Positions 1 to 5,775 of a stretch of DNA of 5,775 bases are shown here, piece by piece. The notes beneath the pieces are model-generated. The model searched no databases. It saw nothing but the letters and a program-made list of their open reading frames with translations, and was not told where the DNA came from. Every line of letters starts with the position of its first letter. The first letter of the stretch is position 1. Where the stretch lies: positions 1-5,775 of the forward strand of contig JAJRWO010000238.1 of assembly GCA_024276775.1 (NCBI GenBank), written 5' to 3'. Source of the stretch: Gammaproteobacteria bacterium (GTDB lineage: Bacteria; Pseudomonadota; Gammaproteobacteria; Tenderiales; Tenderiaceae). A program made the translations under genes and the position numbers.

Positions 1-719
1 CCTTTATGCAACAACATAGTGGCATCAACAGGCATGCGCAAATGGCTATCAACGACGACCCGATCAGGTTGTCTGACATCAACATCCAGGCGCACATTCA
101 TACGCGGATCATCCGCTAACACGGTGCCGATACCCGTGACAATTACCGAACTACGGGCACGCAATTTCTGTACATCAAGACGTGAAGCCTCGGCACTAAT
201 CCACTTGCTCTCACCACTGGCCATCGCGGTACGCCCATCAAGGCTCATTGCCAATTTGCAGCGAACATAGGGGCGACCACGGTCAAAGCGGGAAACAAAG
301 CCAGGATTCAATTGTTCAGCCTGCGACTGCATCAAACCAACAGCAACCTCGATCCCCGCCGCCTTGAGCCGCTCCAAACCTTGCCCGCCAACGATGGGGT
401 TGGGATCTTGCATGGCCACCACTACCCTGGCAACATCCGCCGCGATCAGTGCGTCAGCACAGGGCGGTGTGCGCCCCTGGTGGCGACAAGGCTCTAGGGT
501 CACATAGGCCGCTGCCCCTTGCGCTAGTTCACCCGCCTGTTGCAAAGCATGAACTTCGGCATGCGCTTCACCAGCGGCGCGGTGCCAACCTTGACCAACG
601 ACTTTCCCATCCACAACAATAACGCAGCCAACCCGCGGATTGGGGTCGGTGGTGTACAAACCCTGTTCTGCCAAACGCAGTGCCAGGCTCATATAACGAT
701 GATCGTCAGCTGAAAACAT
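1..719 (-). CDS. ribD: Bifunctional riboflavin biosynthesis protein RibD (deaminase/reductase), 3' end missing
   Basis: RibD carries out two successive cytoplasmic steps of riboflavin synthesis: deamination of diaminohydroxyphosphoribosylaminopyrimidine, then NADPH-dependent reduction of the ribosyl side chain. I translated the minus strand from the ATG at 719-717; 239 codons are visible before the window edge, against about 367 in the E. coli protein. The N-terminal cytidine-deaminase-like domain is complete (about residues 1-145). It has the HAEVHAL motif (zinc ligand His53, catalytic Glu55) and the TLEPC...GRTPPC motif (zinc ligands Cys78 and Cys87). The reductase domain begins near residue 150 (KLAMSLDGRTAMASGESKWIS, 155-175) and is cut after about 90 residues. 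An in-frame TAA at 731-729 leaves this ATG as the first usable start. No Shine-Dalgarno sequence is visible before it. The gene lies 47 bases after nrdR on the same strand and is probably co-transcribed. The truncation is only the window edge. Confidence 0.97.
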   Translation of the reverse strand, partial: MFSADDHRYMSLALRLAEQGLYTTDPNPRVGCVIVVDGKVVGQGWHRAAGEAHAEVHALQQAGELAQGAAAYVTLEPCRHQGRTPPCADALIAADVARVVVAMQDPNPIVGGQGLERLKAAGIEVAVGLMQSQAEQLNPGFVSRFDRGRPYVRCKLAMSLDGRTAMASGESKWISAEASRLDVQKLRARSSVIVTGIGTVLADDPRMNVRLDVDVRQPDRVVVDSHLRMPVDATMLLHK

Positions 720-730
720 GAGGTAAATTT

Positions 731-746
731 ACACCATCATTGGTGT
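731..746. repeat. Perfect inverted repeat between nrdR and ribD
   Basis: ACACCATCATTGGTGT has two perfectly complementary 6-base arms (731-736 and 741-746) around a TCAT centre. It overlaps by one base the 8-base palindrome TAAATTTA (724-731). It lies 11 bases upstream of the ribD ATG. It could fold in the mRNA as a short hairpin near the ribD start, or be a protein-binding palindrome. The outer ACAC...GTGT resembles the ends of the NrdR box, but the centre does not match well. No run of T follows on either strand, so it does not look like a terminator. The symmetry is seen directly; any function is inference. Confidence 0.5.
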
Positions 747-766
747 GATGGATACGCTGGCCAAAC

Positions 767-1285
767 TCAGCTGCCTTTTGTTTTGTCGCGACCGGGCAGC
801 AGGGGAATCTGCTGCGCCTTTAGCTCGGCTGGCGGCTCGTTTTCCAGTCGCTCGATGACTTCGCGAAAGGCACTCATATCTTCAAAACTACGATACACCG
901 AAGCAAAACGAATATAGGCAACATGATCGAGATCCGCCAGGGTATCCATCACCCATTCACCCAGGCGACGCGATGAAACCTCTCTATCGCCGGTAGCGCG
1001 CAACAAGGATTTAATACGGCTGATGGCGGCTTCAACCTTTTCGGTATCAACCGGGCGTTTTTCCAAGGCTCTTTGCATTCCACGACGCATCTTTTCTTCA
1101 TCAAAGGGTTCACGAATTCCGTCAGTTTTAACAATGCGCGGTAAAACCAGCTCAGCAGTTTCAAAAGTGGTGAAACGCTCGGAACAGGTCAGGCACTCAC
1201 GTCGACGGCGAACACTATCGCCCTCATTCGCCAAGCGCGAGTCTATGACCTTAGTTTCATCAGCACTGCAAAACGGACAACGCAT
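767..1285 (-). CDS. nrdR: Transcriptional repressor NrdR (ribonucleotide reductase regulator)
   Basis: NrdR is a nucleotide-sensing repressor that binds paired NrdR boxes upstream of ribonucleotide reductase genes. The 172-residue product has the invariant start MRCPFC. Its zinc ribbon is formed by Cys3, Cys6, Cys31 and Cys34, with the basic DNA-contact stretch VRRRREC at 25-31. An ATP-cone domain follows at about 49-139 (LPRIVKTDGIREPFDEEKM near its start, VAYIRFASVYRSFEDM near its end). E. coli NrdR is about 149 residues; the extra length here is a proline- and lysine-containing tail of about 20 residues (PPAELKAQQIPLLPGRDKTK), unlikely to be part of the fold. The start is fixed by the conserved N-terminus although no Shine-Dalgarno sequence precedes it. 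The ATG lies 9 bases after the glyA stop, which suggests translational coupling. glyA-nrdR-ribD is a common gammaproteobacterial order. Confidence 0.98.
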   Translation of the reverse strand: MRCPFCSADETKVIDSRLANEGDSVRRRRECLTCSERFTTFETAELVLPRIVKTDGIREPFDEEKMRRGMQRALEKRPVDTEKVEAAISRIKSLLRATGDREVSSRRLGEWVMDTLADLDHVAYIRFASVYRSFEDMSAFREVIERLENEPPAELKAQQIPLLPGRDKTKGS

Positions 1286-1294
1286 AAACGGTGA

Positions 1295-2551
1295 TTAGGC
1301 TGAGTAAACTGGCAGGCGTTGACACACCTCAGTCACCTTAGCTTTAACAGCATCAAGCGTCGCTTGCTCACCTTTAGCATCGATAATGTCACAGATCCAA
1401 TGCGCCAGATCACGGCTATCAGCCGTATCAAAACCACGCGTGGTAATCGCCGGCGTACCGATGCGAATTCCCGATGTCACAAAGGGCGATTGAGGGTCAT
1501 TCGGCACAGCATTCATGTTGACCGTAATATGCGCATTGCCCAGCCAGGCATCAACGGCCTTGCCGGTCAGTTTCTGCTTGATAAAACTGACCAGGAACAG
1601 GTGATTATCGGTACCGCCAGAAACCACCTCATAACCACGTTTAATAAACATCGTGGCCATAGACTGGGCATTTTTTACCACATGCTGTTGATAAGTTTTG
1701 AAGCTAGGCTCCAAGGCTTCCTTAAACGCCACTGCCTTAGCGGCAATCACATGCATCAACGGCCCTCCCTGAATCCCCGGAAAAATGGCTGAATTGAGCT
1801 TCTTTTCAATGTCAGGGTTAGCCTTGGCCAGGATAATACCACCGCGTGGGCCGCGCAAAGTTTTGTGAGTAGTGGACGTGGTGACATCGGCAATCTGCAC
1901 CGGGCTAGGATATTCACCCGTCGCAACCAAACCCGCAACATGCGCCATGTCCACCAACAAATAAGCACCAACGCTATCAGCAATATCACGAAAACGCTGC
2001 CAATCCACCACCCGGGAGTAAGCAGAAAAACCGGCCACGACCATCTTTGGTTTGTGTTCTTTAGCCAGCGCTTCAACCTGGTTATAATCAATTTCACCGG
2101 TCGCTTCATTCAAGCCATATTGAACCGCGTTATAGGTCTTGCCAGAGAAATTAACGTGCGAACCATGAGTCAAGTGGCCACCATGAGCCAAACTCATTCC
2201 CAATACGGTATCACCCGGTTGTAGCAGGGCCATATAAACCGCACCATTGGCCTGCGAACCGGAATGAGGCTGAACATTGGCATAATCAGCAGCAAACAAC
2301 TCTTTAAGGCGATCAATGGCCATTTGTTCAACAATATCAACAAACTCACAACCACCGTAATAACGTTTACCTGGATAGCCTTCGGCGTACTTATTGGTCA
2401 GCACCGAACCCTGCGCCTGCATCACCCGTGGGCTGGCGTAGTTTTCTGAGGCTATCAGCTCAATATGTGCTTCCTGACGCTCACGCTCATGTGCCATCGC
2501 CCGCCACAGGTCATCGTCATACTCAGCAATCGTCATATCCTTAGTAAACAT
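1295..2551 (-). CDS. glyA: Serine hydroxymethyltransferase GlyA
   Basis: GlyA is a cytoplasmic pyridoxal-phosphate enzyme that interconverts serine plus tetrahydrofolate with glycine plus 5,10-methylene-tetrahydrofolate, the main source of one-carbon units for purines, thymidylate and methionine. The 418-residue length matches the family (417 in E. coli). Visible family motifs include HIELIASENYASPRVM (29-44), NKYAEGYPGKRYYGG (53-67), the cofactor-contacting DMAHVAGL (Asp201, His204) and the cofactor lysine motif TTSTTHKTLRGPRGG with Lys230. NSVPNDP-type and TSGIRIGTPA substrate-side motifs are present near the C-terminus. The N-terminus MFTKDMTIAEYD aligns with E. coli MLKREMNIADYD, which supports this ATG over the internal Met6. 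It is the first gene of the probable glyA-nrdR-ribD operon and diverges from the diguanylate cyclase gene across a 307-base spacer. No key residue is missing. Confidence 0.99.
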   Translation of the reverse strand: MFTKDMTIAEYDDDLWRAMAHERERQEAHIELIASENYASPRVMQAQGSVLTNKYAEGYPGKRYYGGCEFVDIVEQMAIDRLKELFAADYANVQPHSGSQANGAVYMALLQPGDTVLGMSLAHGGHLTHGSHVNFSGKTYNAVQYGLNEATGEIDYNQVEALAKEHKPKMVVAGFSAYSRVVDWQRFRDIADSVGAYLLVDMAHVAGLVATGEYPSPVQIADVTTSTTHKTLRGPRGGIILAKANPDIEKKLNSAIFPGIQGGPLMHVIAAKAVAFKEALEPSFKTYQQHVVKNAQSMATMFIKRGYEVVSGGTDNHLFLVSFIKQKLTGKAVDAWLGNAHITVNMNAVPNDPQSPFVTSGIRIGTPAITTRGFDTADSRDLAHWICDIIDAKGEQATLDAVKAKVTEVCQRLPVYSA

Positions 2552-2563
2552 GGCGTTATCATT

Positions 2564-2567
2564 CTCC
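2564..2567 (-). promoter_or_regulatory. Probable ribosome binding site of glyA
   Basis: The minus strand reads GGAGAATGATAACGCC before the glyA ATG, so GGAG lies 12 bases upstream, slightly farther than usual. An out-of-frame ATG sits in between (2562-2560) and opens only a nine-codon frame running across the glyA start. The alternative in-frame Met6 has AAGG too close to it to be preferred. Confidence 0.5.
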
Positions 2568-2775
2568 AGCTAGCAAAAATTCATCGTCCGAAAGGGGCGT
2601 AAGGATACCTGATTTCAGACGCTCCTGCATCAATAACAAGCTTATCACTCACGCACAAAAACCAAACATGCACCATAAAGCACATCAGTGAAATATAGCG
2701 TTAAATGTATAGTAGGCGCGTTAGGCGAGGTATTATTTCGGGATAAAGATTATCTGAAGATTGAGCAGTAGATAA

Positions 2776-2784
2776 TGATATACT
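2776..2784 (+). promoter_or_regulatory. Putative extended -10 promoter of the diguanylate cyclase gene
   Basis: TGATATACT contains a TG one base upstream of the hexamer TATACT (five of six matches to TATAAT), the extended -10 pattern of sigma-70 promoters that need little -35 sequence. No good -35 hexamer lies 16-18 bases upstream; TTGAGC at 2761-2766 is only 12 bases away. Transcription would begin near 2791 and give a leader of about 68 bases before the TTG start. This is a pattern match only. Confidence 0.4.
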
Positions 2785-2843
2785 CACCGTTGTGGGCAAC
2801 AAGGTTTTATATGATCTGTGTAATAACCGTGAAGATCTGAATT

Positions 2844-2855
2844 ATGAGGCAGTAG
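2844..2855 (+). other. Three-codon minimal ORF in frame with, and just before, the diguanylate cyclase start
   Basis: ATG AGG CAG TAG lies in the same frame as the diguanylate cyclase, whose TTG start follows after a single ACG codon. The GAGG inside this mini-ORF (2846-2849) is also the best Shine-Dalgarno match for that TTG, with nine bases between. Two readings are possible: chance, with GAGG acting only as the ribosome site, or a former ATG start cut off by an amber codon, since one C-to-T change would turn CAG into TAG. The sequence alone cannot tell these apart. Confidence 0.4.
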
Positions 2856-2858
2856 ACG

Positions 2859-4187
2859 TTGGCAATAACTACTCAGCAACCAAGCACCAGAACATTCACC
2901 AGAATACTCTCACTACTGGACGACCTCAAAGGCTCCGACGTGGGCACTATTCTGTATAGCCATATAGAACAGTCTTTTATCGCGTTTGAACACAACCAGC
3001 TCAGCTCAGAAAAACTTTATTTGAACCTGCTCAATAGCCTGCTTGGCAGCCTTGCCGAGCATTTCCCGAGTGGAGCAAAGCAGTGGATGCAAATCCAAAT
3101 CATGCAAAAGAGCCTGCAAGACCCCATGACCGAATCAGAGCTACTCAACATTCAAGGCCAGGTTCAGCACTTAATTAAACAGATACAAAAAAATAAGCCG
3201 TCAGACCAACAGCACACTCAACCGACACCCGATTCCCTACGAAATGACAGCCTTGGCTTCGGCAAACCCAACATCAGTCATTATGACGAAAGCGAGGTAT
3301 CGGCTAAACTAGGCGCGCCTTTTTGTCATATTGACCAGACCCGAGACAACATCAATACTATTCAATCCAGCCTTGCTGAACAGATTGAAAATGCCAAACA
3401 GTTCAATTCTGCCCTGTCAAAATTACTGCACAACTCATTTTCAGTCATTCGCAATCTGAATGAAAACGATAACGTCAGCCAAATTAAAAGTGTATTCCTC
3501 AGACGTTATGCCAAATTGATAAAAATGCAGCAAGACCTGGCACACAATTTTCAGAACTTCGACAACGGTCTTGGTGACATCGTTTCCAATAGCCAAAATC
3601 TTAATGATGAACTATCACGAGTCCATCGGCTCAGTCTGACCGATGAGCTGACCCAGCTACCTAACCGACGTGCCTTCCTGATGCGCCTGGATGATGAAAT
3701 TTCCAGGGCATTGCGCTTTGATTACCCCATGGCCATCGCCTTGATTGATATCGATAATTTCAAACCCATCAATGACACTTATGGCCATGCTGCTGGTGAC
3801 ACCATCCTCCAGCACTTTGCCCAAAACATGAATATTATATTTCGCTACCACGATATGCCAACACGCTATGGCGGTGAGGAATTTGCCGTATTATTTCCCA
3901 ATACCAGTATCGATGGCGTCTTAAGCGCACTGAACAAACTGCAACTCAAACTCAAGGCTGTCCCCAATATTCTTTACAAGGACTCAGAGATATCGATTCC
4001 CACTTTCTCAGCAGGCGTTGCCCTTTACAATCAAGGCGAAGATGCTGAAGAAATCATTAGGCGCTCAGACATTGCCATGTATAAAGCCAAAACGGCTGGC
4101 CGTGATCGTATTGAAGTCGATCCACTCGGCACCAGCCAACCTCATCAGGTACCCAGCAAGTCGAATAAAAAACTGAATTTAACCTAG
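2859..4187 (+). CDS. Cytoplasmic GGDEF diguanylate cyclase with an unrecognised N-terminal region
   Basis: The 442-residue product ends in a GGDEF domain (about 258-420) that should condense two GTP molecules into cyclic di-GMP. It has DELTQLPNRRAF (262-273), metal-binding Asp297 in DIDNFK, NDTYGHAAGD (305-314), the active-site motif GGEEF (338-342) and an inhibitory-site motif RxxD as RYHD (329-332). It therefore looks catalytically active and open to product inhibition. No signal peptide or membrane span is visible, so it is probably cytosolic. Residues 1-110 are mostly helical in appearance, 111-150 are polar and linker-like (KPSDQQHTQPTPDS), and 160-257 look like long helices or a coiled coil leading into the catalytic domain. 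I do not recognise a named sensor domain. The start is TTG with GAGG nine bases upstream; a TAG lies two codons before it and the next in-frame ATG comes only near residue 77. The gene stands alone, divergent from glyA and convergent with secF. A short basic tail (421-442) ends it. Confidence 0.93.
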   Translation: MAITTQQPSTRTFTRILSLLDDLKGSDVGTILYSHIEQSFIAFEHNQLSSEKLYLNLLNSLLGSLAEHFPSGAKQWMQIQIMQKSLQDPMTESELLNIQGQVQHLIKQIQKNKPSDQQHTQPTPDSLRNDSLGFGKPNISHYDESEVSAKLGAPFCHIDQTRDNINTIQSSLAEQIENAKQFNSALSKLLHNSFSVIRNLNENDNVSQIKSVFLRRYAKLIKMQQDLAHNFQNFDNGLGDIVSNSQNLNDELSRVHRLSLTDELTQLPNRRAFLMRLDDEISRALRFDYPMAIALIDIDNFKPINDTYGHAAGDTILQHFAQNMNIIFRYHDMPTRYGGEEFAVLFPNTSIDGVLSALNKLQLKLKAVPNILYKDSEISIPTFSAGVALYNQGEDAEEIIRRSDIAMYKAKTAGRDRIEVDPLGTSQPHQVPSKSNKKLNLT

Positions 4188-4188
4188 C

Positions 4189-4233
4189 GCCTGCAAGTGA
4201 CCGTGTTTACACAGAGTGCGGGCACTGACAGGC
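4189..4233. terminator. Putative convergent terminator hairpin between the diguanylate cyclase and secF genes
   Basis: The 53-base gap between the two converging genes holds a long imperfect inverted repeat. GCCTG (4189-4193) pairs with CAGGC (4229-4233), AGTG (4196-4199) with CACT (4223-4226), and CCG (4201-4203) with CGG (4219-4221), followed by weaker G-T-rich pairing round a loop near 4209-4213. On the plus strand TTTAGGTTTAA follows, a poor T-tract. On the minus strand the nearest T-run is about 15 bases beyond the stem. It may stop transcription from both sides inefficiently or with help; the T-tracts are weak for a classical intrinsic terminator. Confidence 0.4.
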
Positions 4234-4240
4234 TTTAGGT

Positions 4241-5176
4241 TTAAGGCGTTCCTTCCAAATCTGCGCCTTCTTTCTCCACTGGCATCAAATCAGCTTTACT
4301 CACTCCCAGCATCAGGATTGCACTACTGGCAACATAGATCGATGAGTACGTCCCCACCACTACACCGATAATCAAGGCCAAAGAAAAGGCATGGATAATT
4401 TCTCCCCCCACTAAAAATAGGGTAAACAATACCAATAAAGTCGTTAATGATGTCACCAAGGTGCGAGATAAAGTCTGAGTAATCGAGCGGTTGACCACAT
4501 CTATTGAGCTTCCCTTGCGCATCTTGCGAAAATTTTCACGGATGCGATCATAGACCACGATAGTATCGTTCAACGAGTAACCAATCACCGCCAGCACAGC
4601 CGCAAGCACGGTCAGGTCAAATGTAAACTGAAACAGGGAAAAGATTCCCATGGTAATCACAACGTCATGCACCAAGGCGACAACAGCGCCCACTGAAAAA
4701 CGAATTTCAAAGCGAAAATAAACATAGATCAGAATGCCAAACAATGCCGCCAACATTGCCAAACCACCGTCTTCGGTCAGTTCATCACCAATCTGTGGCC
4801 CCACAAATTCAATCCGGCGCAGATCCACGTCCTGACCGCCATCTTCCAGGGCACGCAAGACGCGGCTGCTCACATCAGCCGTACCCTCGTCTTCCTGTGG
4901 TGATAATCGAATCAAGACATCCTTTGATGTGCCAAAATATTGCACCACAGCAGCATCAAAGCCCCCTGTTGCCAGCGCCGAGCGCAATTGCGGTAAATCG
5001 GCCGATTCAGCATAACCAACCTCAACCAGGGTGCCGCCGGTAAAATCTATCCCCAGGTTTAAACCCCGGGTTGCCAGCGATGCAATTGACACCAATATCA
5101 TCAGCACTGAAGCAATTAAGGCCAGCTTTTTTTTGCTCATAAAATCGATGCTATGACTTGTATCCAGTATCTTCAT
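4241..5176 (-). CDS. secF: Protein translocase subunit SecF
   Basis: SecF pairs with SecD in the inner membrane as an accessory to SecYEG, using the proton gradient to help draw secretory proteins out on the periplasmic side. The 311-residue product is close to the E. coli length of 323. It has a first membrane segment at about 17-36, the family motif GIDFTGG (42-48), a periplasmic domain to about 135, then five further hydrophobic segments (about 138-156, 161-181, 186-207, 241-259, 263-290). The conserved VIGYSLNDTIVVYDRIRENFR stretch (197-217) carries polar and charged residues in and next to the fourth membrane segment, which belong to the proton-conducting region of the family. The C-terminal EKEGAD resembles E. 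coli SecF. The ATG is preceded by AGGA at 5188-5185, eight bases away; the internal Met13 lacks such a site. It follows secD by 35 bases on the same strand, as expected for one operon. Confidence 0.98.
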   Translation of the reverse strand: MKILDTSHSIDFMSKKKLALIASVLMILVSIASLATRGLNLGIDFTGGTLVEVGYAESADLPQLRSALATGGFDAAVVQYFGTSKDVLIRLSPQEDEGTADVSSRVLRALEDGGQDVDLRRIEFVGPQIGDELTEDGGLAMLAALFGILIYVYFRFEIRFSVGAVVALVHDVVITMGIFSLFQFTFDLTVLAAVLAVIGYSLNDTIVVYDRIRENFRKMRKGSSIDVVNRSITQTLSRTLVTSLTTLLVLFTLFLVGGEIIHAFSLALIIGVVVGTYSSIYVASSAILMLGVSKADLMPVEKEGADLEGTP

Positions 5177-5184
5177 CCTTGATT

Positions 5185-5188
5185 TCCT
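5185..5188 (-). promoter_or_regulatory. Ribosome binding site of secF
   Basis: The minus strand has AGGA eight bases before the secF ATG, within the 35-base secD-secF gap. A second AAGG directly touches the ATG and is too close to serve. The gap has no hairpin suggesting a terminator, consistent with secD-secF co-transcription. Confidence 0.6.
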
Positions 5189-5211
5189 AGATTTTTTTAC
5201 TTAGGCAGCCA

Positions 5212-5775
5212 CTAAATAGAAAGCTTTTTGACCCGCTTGCCACCGTAAATCAAATTAATCACGGCGCGGGTGCCAACAATGGCGGTAAACATGGAAGTAA
5301 GGATACCGATCGCCAGGGTCACGGCAAACCCCTTGACTGGGCCAGAGCCCAAACTCAGCAGCACAAAGGCTGCAATCAAGGTGGTGATGTTGGCATCAGC
5401 AATGGTTGAAACCGCCTTTTCATAACCGGCGTGAATAGCCGCCTGTGGTGTAACACCATTACGCAGTTCTTCACGAATACGCTCAAAGATCAGAACATTG
5501 GCATCCACCGCCATACCAACGGTCAAAACGATGCCGGCAATGCCTGGCAGCGTCAGCGTGGCCTGAAACATAGACAATACCGCCACCACCATTACCAGGT
5601 TGAAGGCCAGCGCCAGGTTAGCCACCAAACCAAACACCTTGTAATAGAGCGCCATAAAAATCAGCACCAGCACAAAGCCAATGACAACAGATTTGAAGCC
5701 CATATCAATATTGTCCTGCCCCAGACTTGGGCCGACAGTACGCTCTTCTATAATTTCAATCGGCGCGGACAGTGC
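5212..5775 (-). CDS. secD: Protein translocase subunit SecD, C-terminal part (5' end missing)
   Basis: This is the last 187 codons of SecD, the larger partner of SecF in the proton-driven accessory complex of the Sec translocon; the whole protein is about 615 residues in E. coli. The frame stays open to the window edge: the residues before the internal Met at 5703 read ALSAPIEIIEERTVGPSLGQ, with the family-typical TVGPSLG, so that Met is not the start. Hydrophobic membrane segments follow. They include the conserved GMAVDANVLIFERIREEL (87-104 of the visible part), whose aspartate corresponds to the proton-pathway aspartate of the family (Asp519 in E. coli). Further on are DANITTLIAA and the ending IVGTRAVINLIYGGKRVKKLSI split across the last segment and a basic tail. 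The stop is TAG at 5214-5212. The large periplasmic domain and the start, and probably yajC, lie beyond the right edge. Confidence 0.98.
   Translation of the reverse strand, partial: ALSAPIEIIEERTVGPSLGQDNIDMGFKSVVIGFVLVLIFMALYYKVFGLVANLALAFNLVMVVAVLSMFQATLTLPGIAGIVLTVGMAVDANVLIFERIREELRNGVTPQAAIHAGYEKAVSTIADANITTLIAAFVLLSLGSGPVKGFAVTLAIGILTSMFTAIVGTRAVINLIYGGKRVKKLSI

Larger units (their letters stand above)
2552..2858. other. Divergent intergenic region, glyA operon and diguanylate cyclase promoters
   Basis: This 307-base spacer separates the glyA operon (minus) from the GGDEF gene (plus), so both promoters should lie here. The part near 2690-2785 is AT-rich. The clearest promoter element is an extended -10 for the plus-strand gene at 2776-2784. 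For glyA I see no pair of -35 and -10 boxes with normal spacing; the minus-strand TATCCT at 2607-2602 and TATACA/TATATT near 2690-2710 are only weak candidates. Small repeats occur: TAGGCG at 2713-2718 and 2722-2727 (period 9), GATCTG at 2814-2819 and 2834-2839 (period 20), and a 4-base-pair hairpin GTTG-tggg-CAAC at 2789-2800. I see no PurR or MetR site, no riboswitch, and no credible coding frame. Confidence 0.6.

Noticed and set aside
19..497. Plus-strand open frames opposite ribD
   Set aside because: They lie antisense to a clear ribD frame, have arginine/serine/threonine-rich low-information translations, and lack ribosome sites.
731..746. Intrinsic terminator after nrdR
   Set aside because: The stem is only six base pairs, AT-containing, and has no T-run after it on the transcribed strand.
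949..1298. Open frames on both strands overlapping nrdR
   Set aside because: Shadows of the nrdR coding frame; the translations show no domain and nrdR is unambiguous.
1319..2449. Several open frames of 61-157 codons within glyA, on both strands
   Set aside because: GlyA is complete and highly conserved over this whole stretch; these are other-frame shadows.
2552..2858. Cyclic-di-GMP riboswitch, FMN riboswitch, or PurR/MetR operator in the glyA-cyclase spacer
   Set aside because: I found no conserved riboswitch core or convincing palindrome of the expected form in this spacer.
4744..5043. Plus-strand 99-codon frame inside secF
   Set aside because: Antisense to the periplasmic-domain coding region of secF, proline/histidine/glutamine-rich with no recognisable feature.
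5212..5703. A 163-residue SecD-like protein starting at the Met at 5703
   Set aside because: The frame continues upstream to the window edge with conserved SecD residues (TVGPSLGQ), so this is the C-terminal part of a full secD, not a short gene.

Overview
The window reads as a chromosomal housekeeping segment of a gammaproteobacterium. The gene order glyA-nrdR-ribD is typical of that class. The end of SecD (YGGKRVKKLSI) and the motifs of SecF, NrdR, GlyA and RibD closely resemble the Escherichia coli proteins as I recall them. Base composition looks roughly balanced. I see no transposase, integrase, phage gene, tRNA, rRNA or CRISPR array. The genus cannot be fixed from this evidence.

Layout, left to right. 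Positions 1-719 (minus) hold the first 239 codons of ribD (riboflavin synthesis), cut by the left edge. Positions 767-1285 (minus) are nrdR, the ribonucleotide reductase repressor, and 1295-2551 (minus) are glyA, serine hydroxymethyltransferase. These three probably form one operon read right to left (glyA, nrdR, ribD). The glyA-nrdR gap is only 9 bases; the nrdR-ribD gap is 47 bases and contains a perfect 16-base hairpin/palindrome. Positions 2552-2858 are a divergent intergenic region. It should carry the promoters of the glyA operon and of the plus-strand gene at 2859-4187, a soluble GGDEF diguanylate cyclase with an unrecognised N-terminal half and a TTG start. A short convergent gap with an imperfect hairpin follows. 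Then come secF (4241-5176, minus) and the last 187 codons of secD (5212-5775, minus, cut by the right edge), parts of the Sec translocon accessory complex.

Functionally, GlyA supplies one-carbon units for purine and thymidylate synthesis, NrdR adjusts deoxynucleotide production, and RibD commits GTP-derived material to flavins, so the left operon is a nucleotide/one-carbon/cofactor cluster. SecD-SecF is a separate protein-export operon. The cyclic-di-GMP gene is the only accessory-looking element and stands as a single transcription unit between the two.

I found no convincing undescribed multi-gene system. The points most worth a second look are the N-terminal region and start site of the diguanylate cyclase, and the palindrome between nrdR and ribD.
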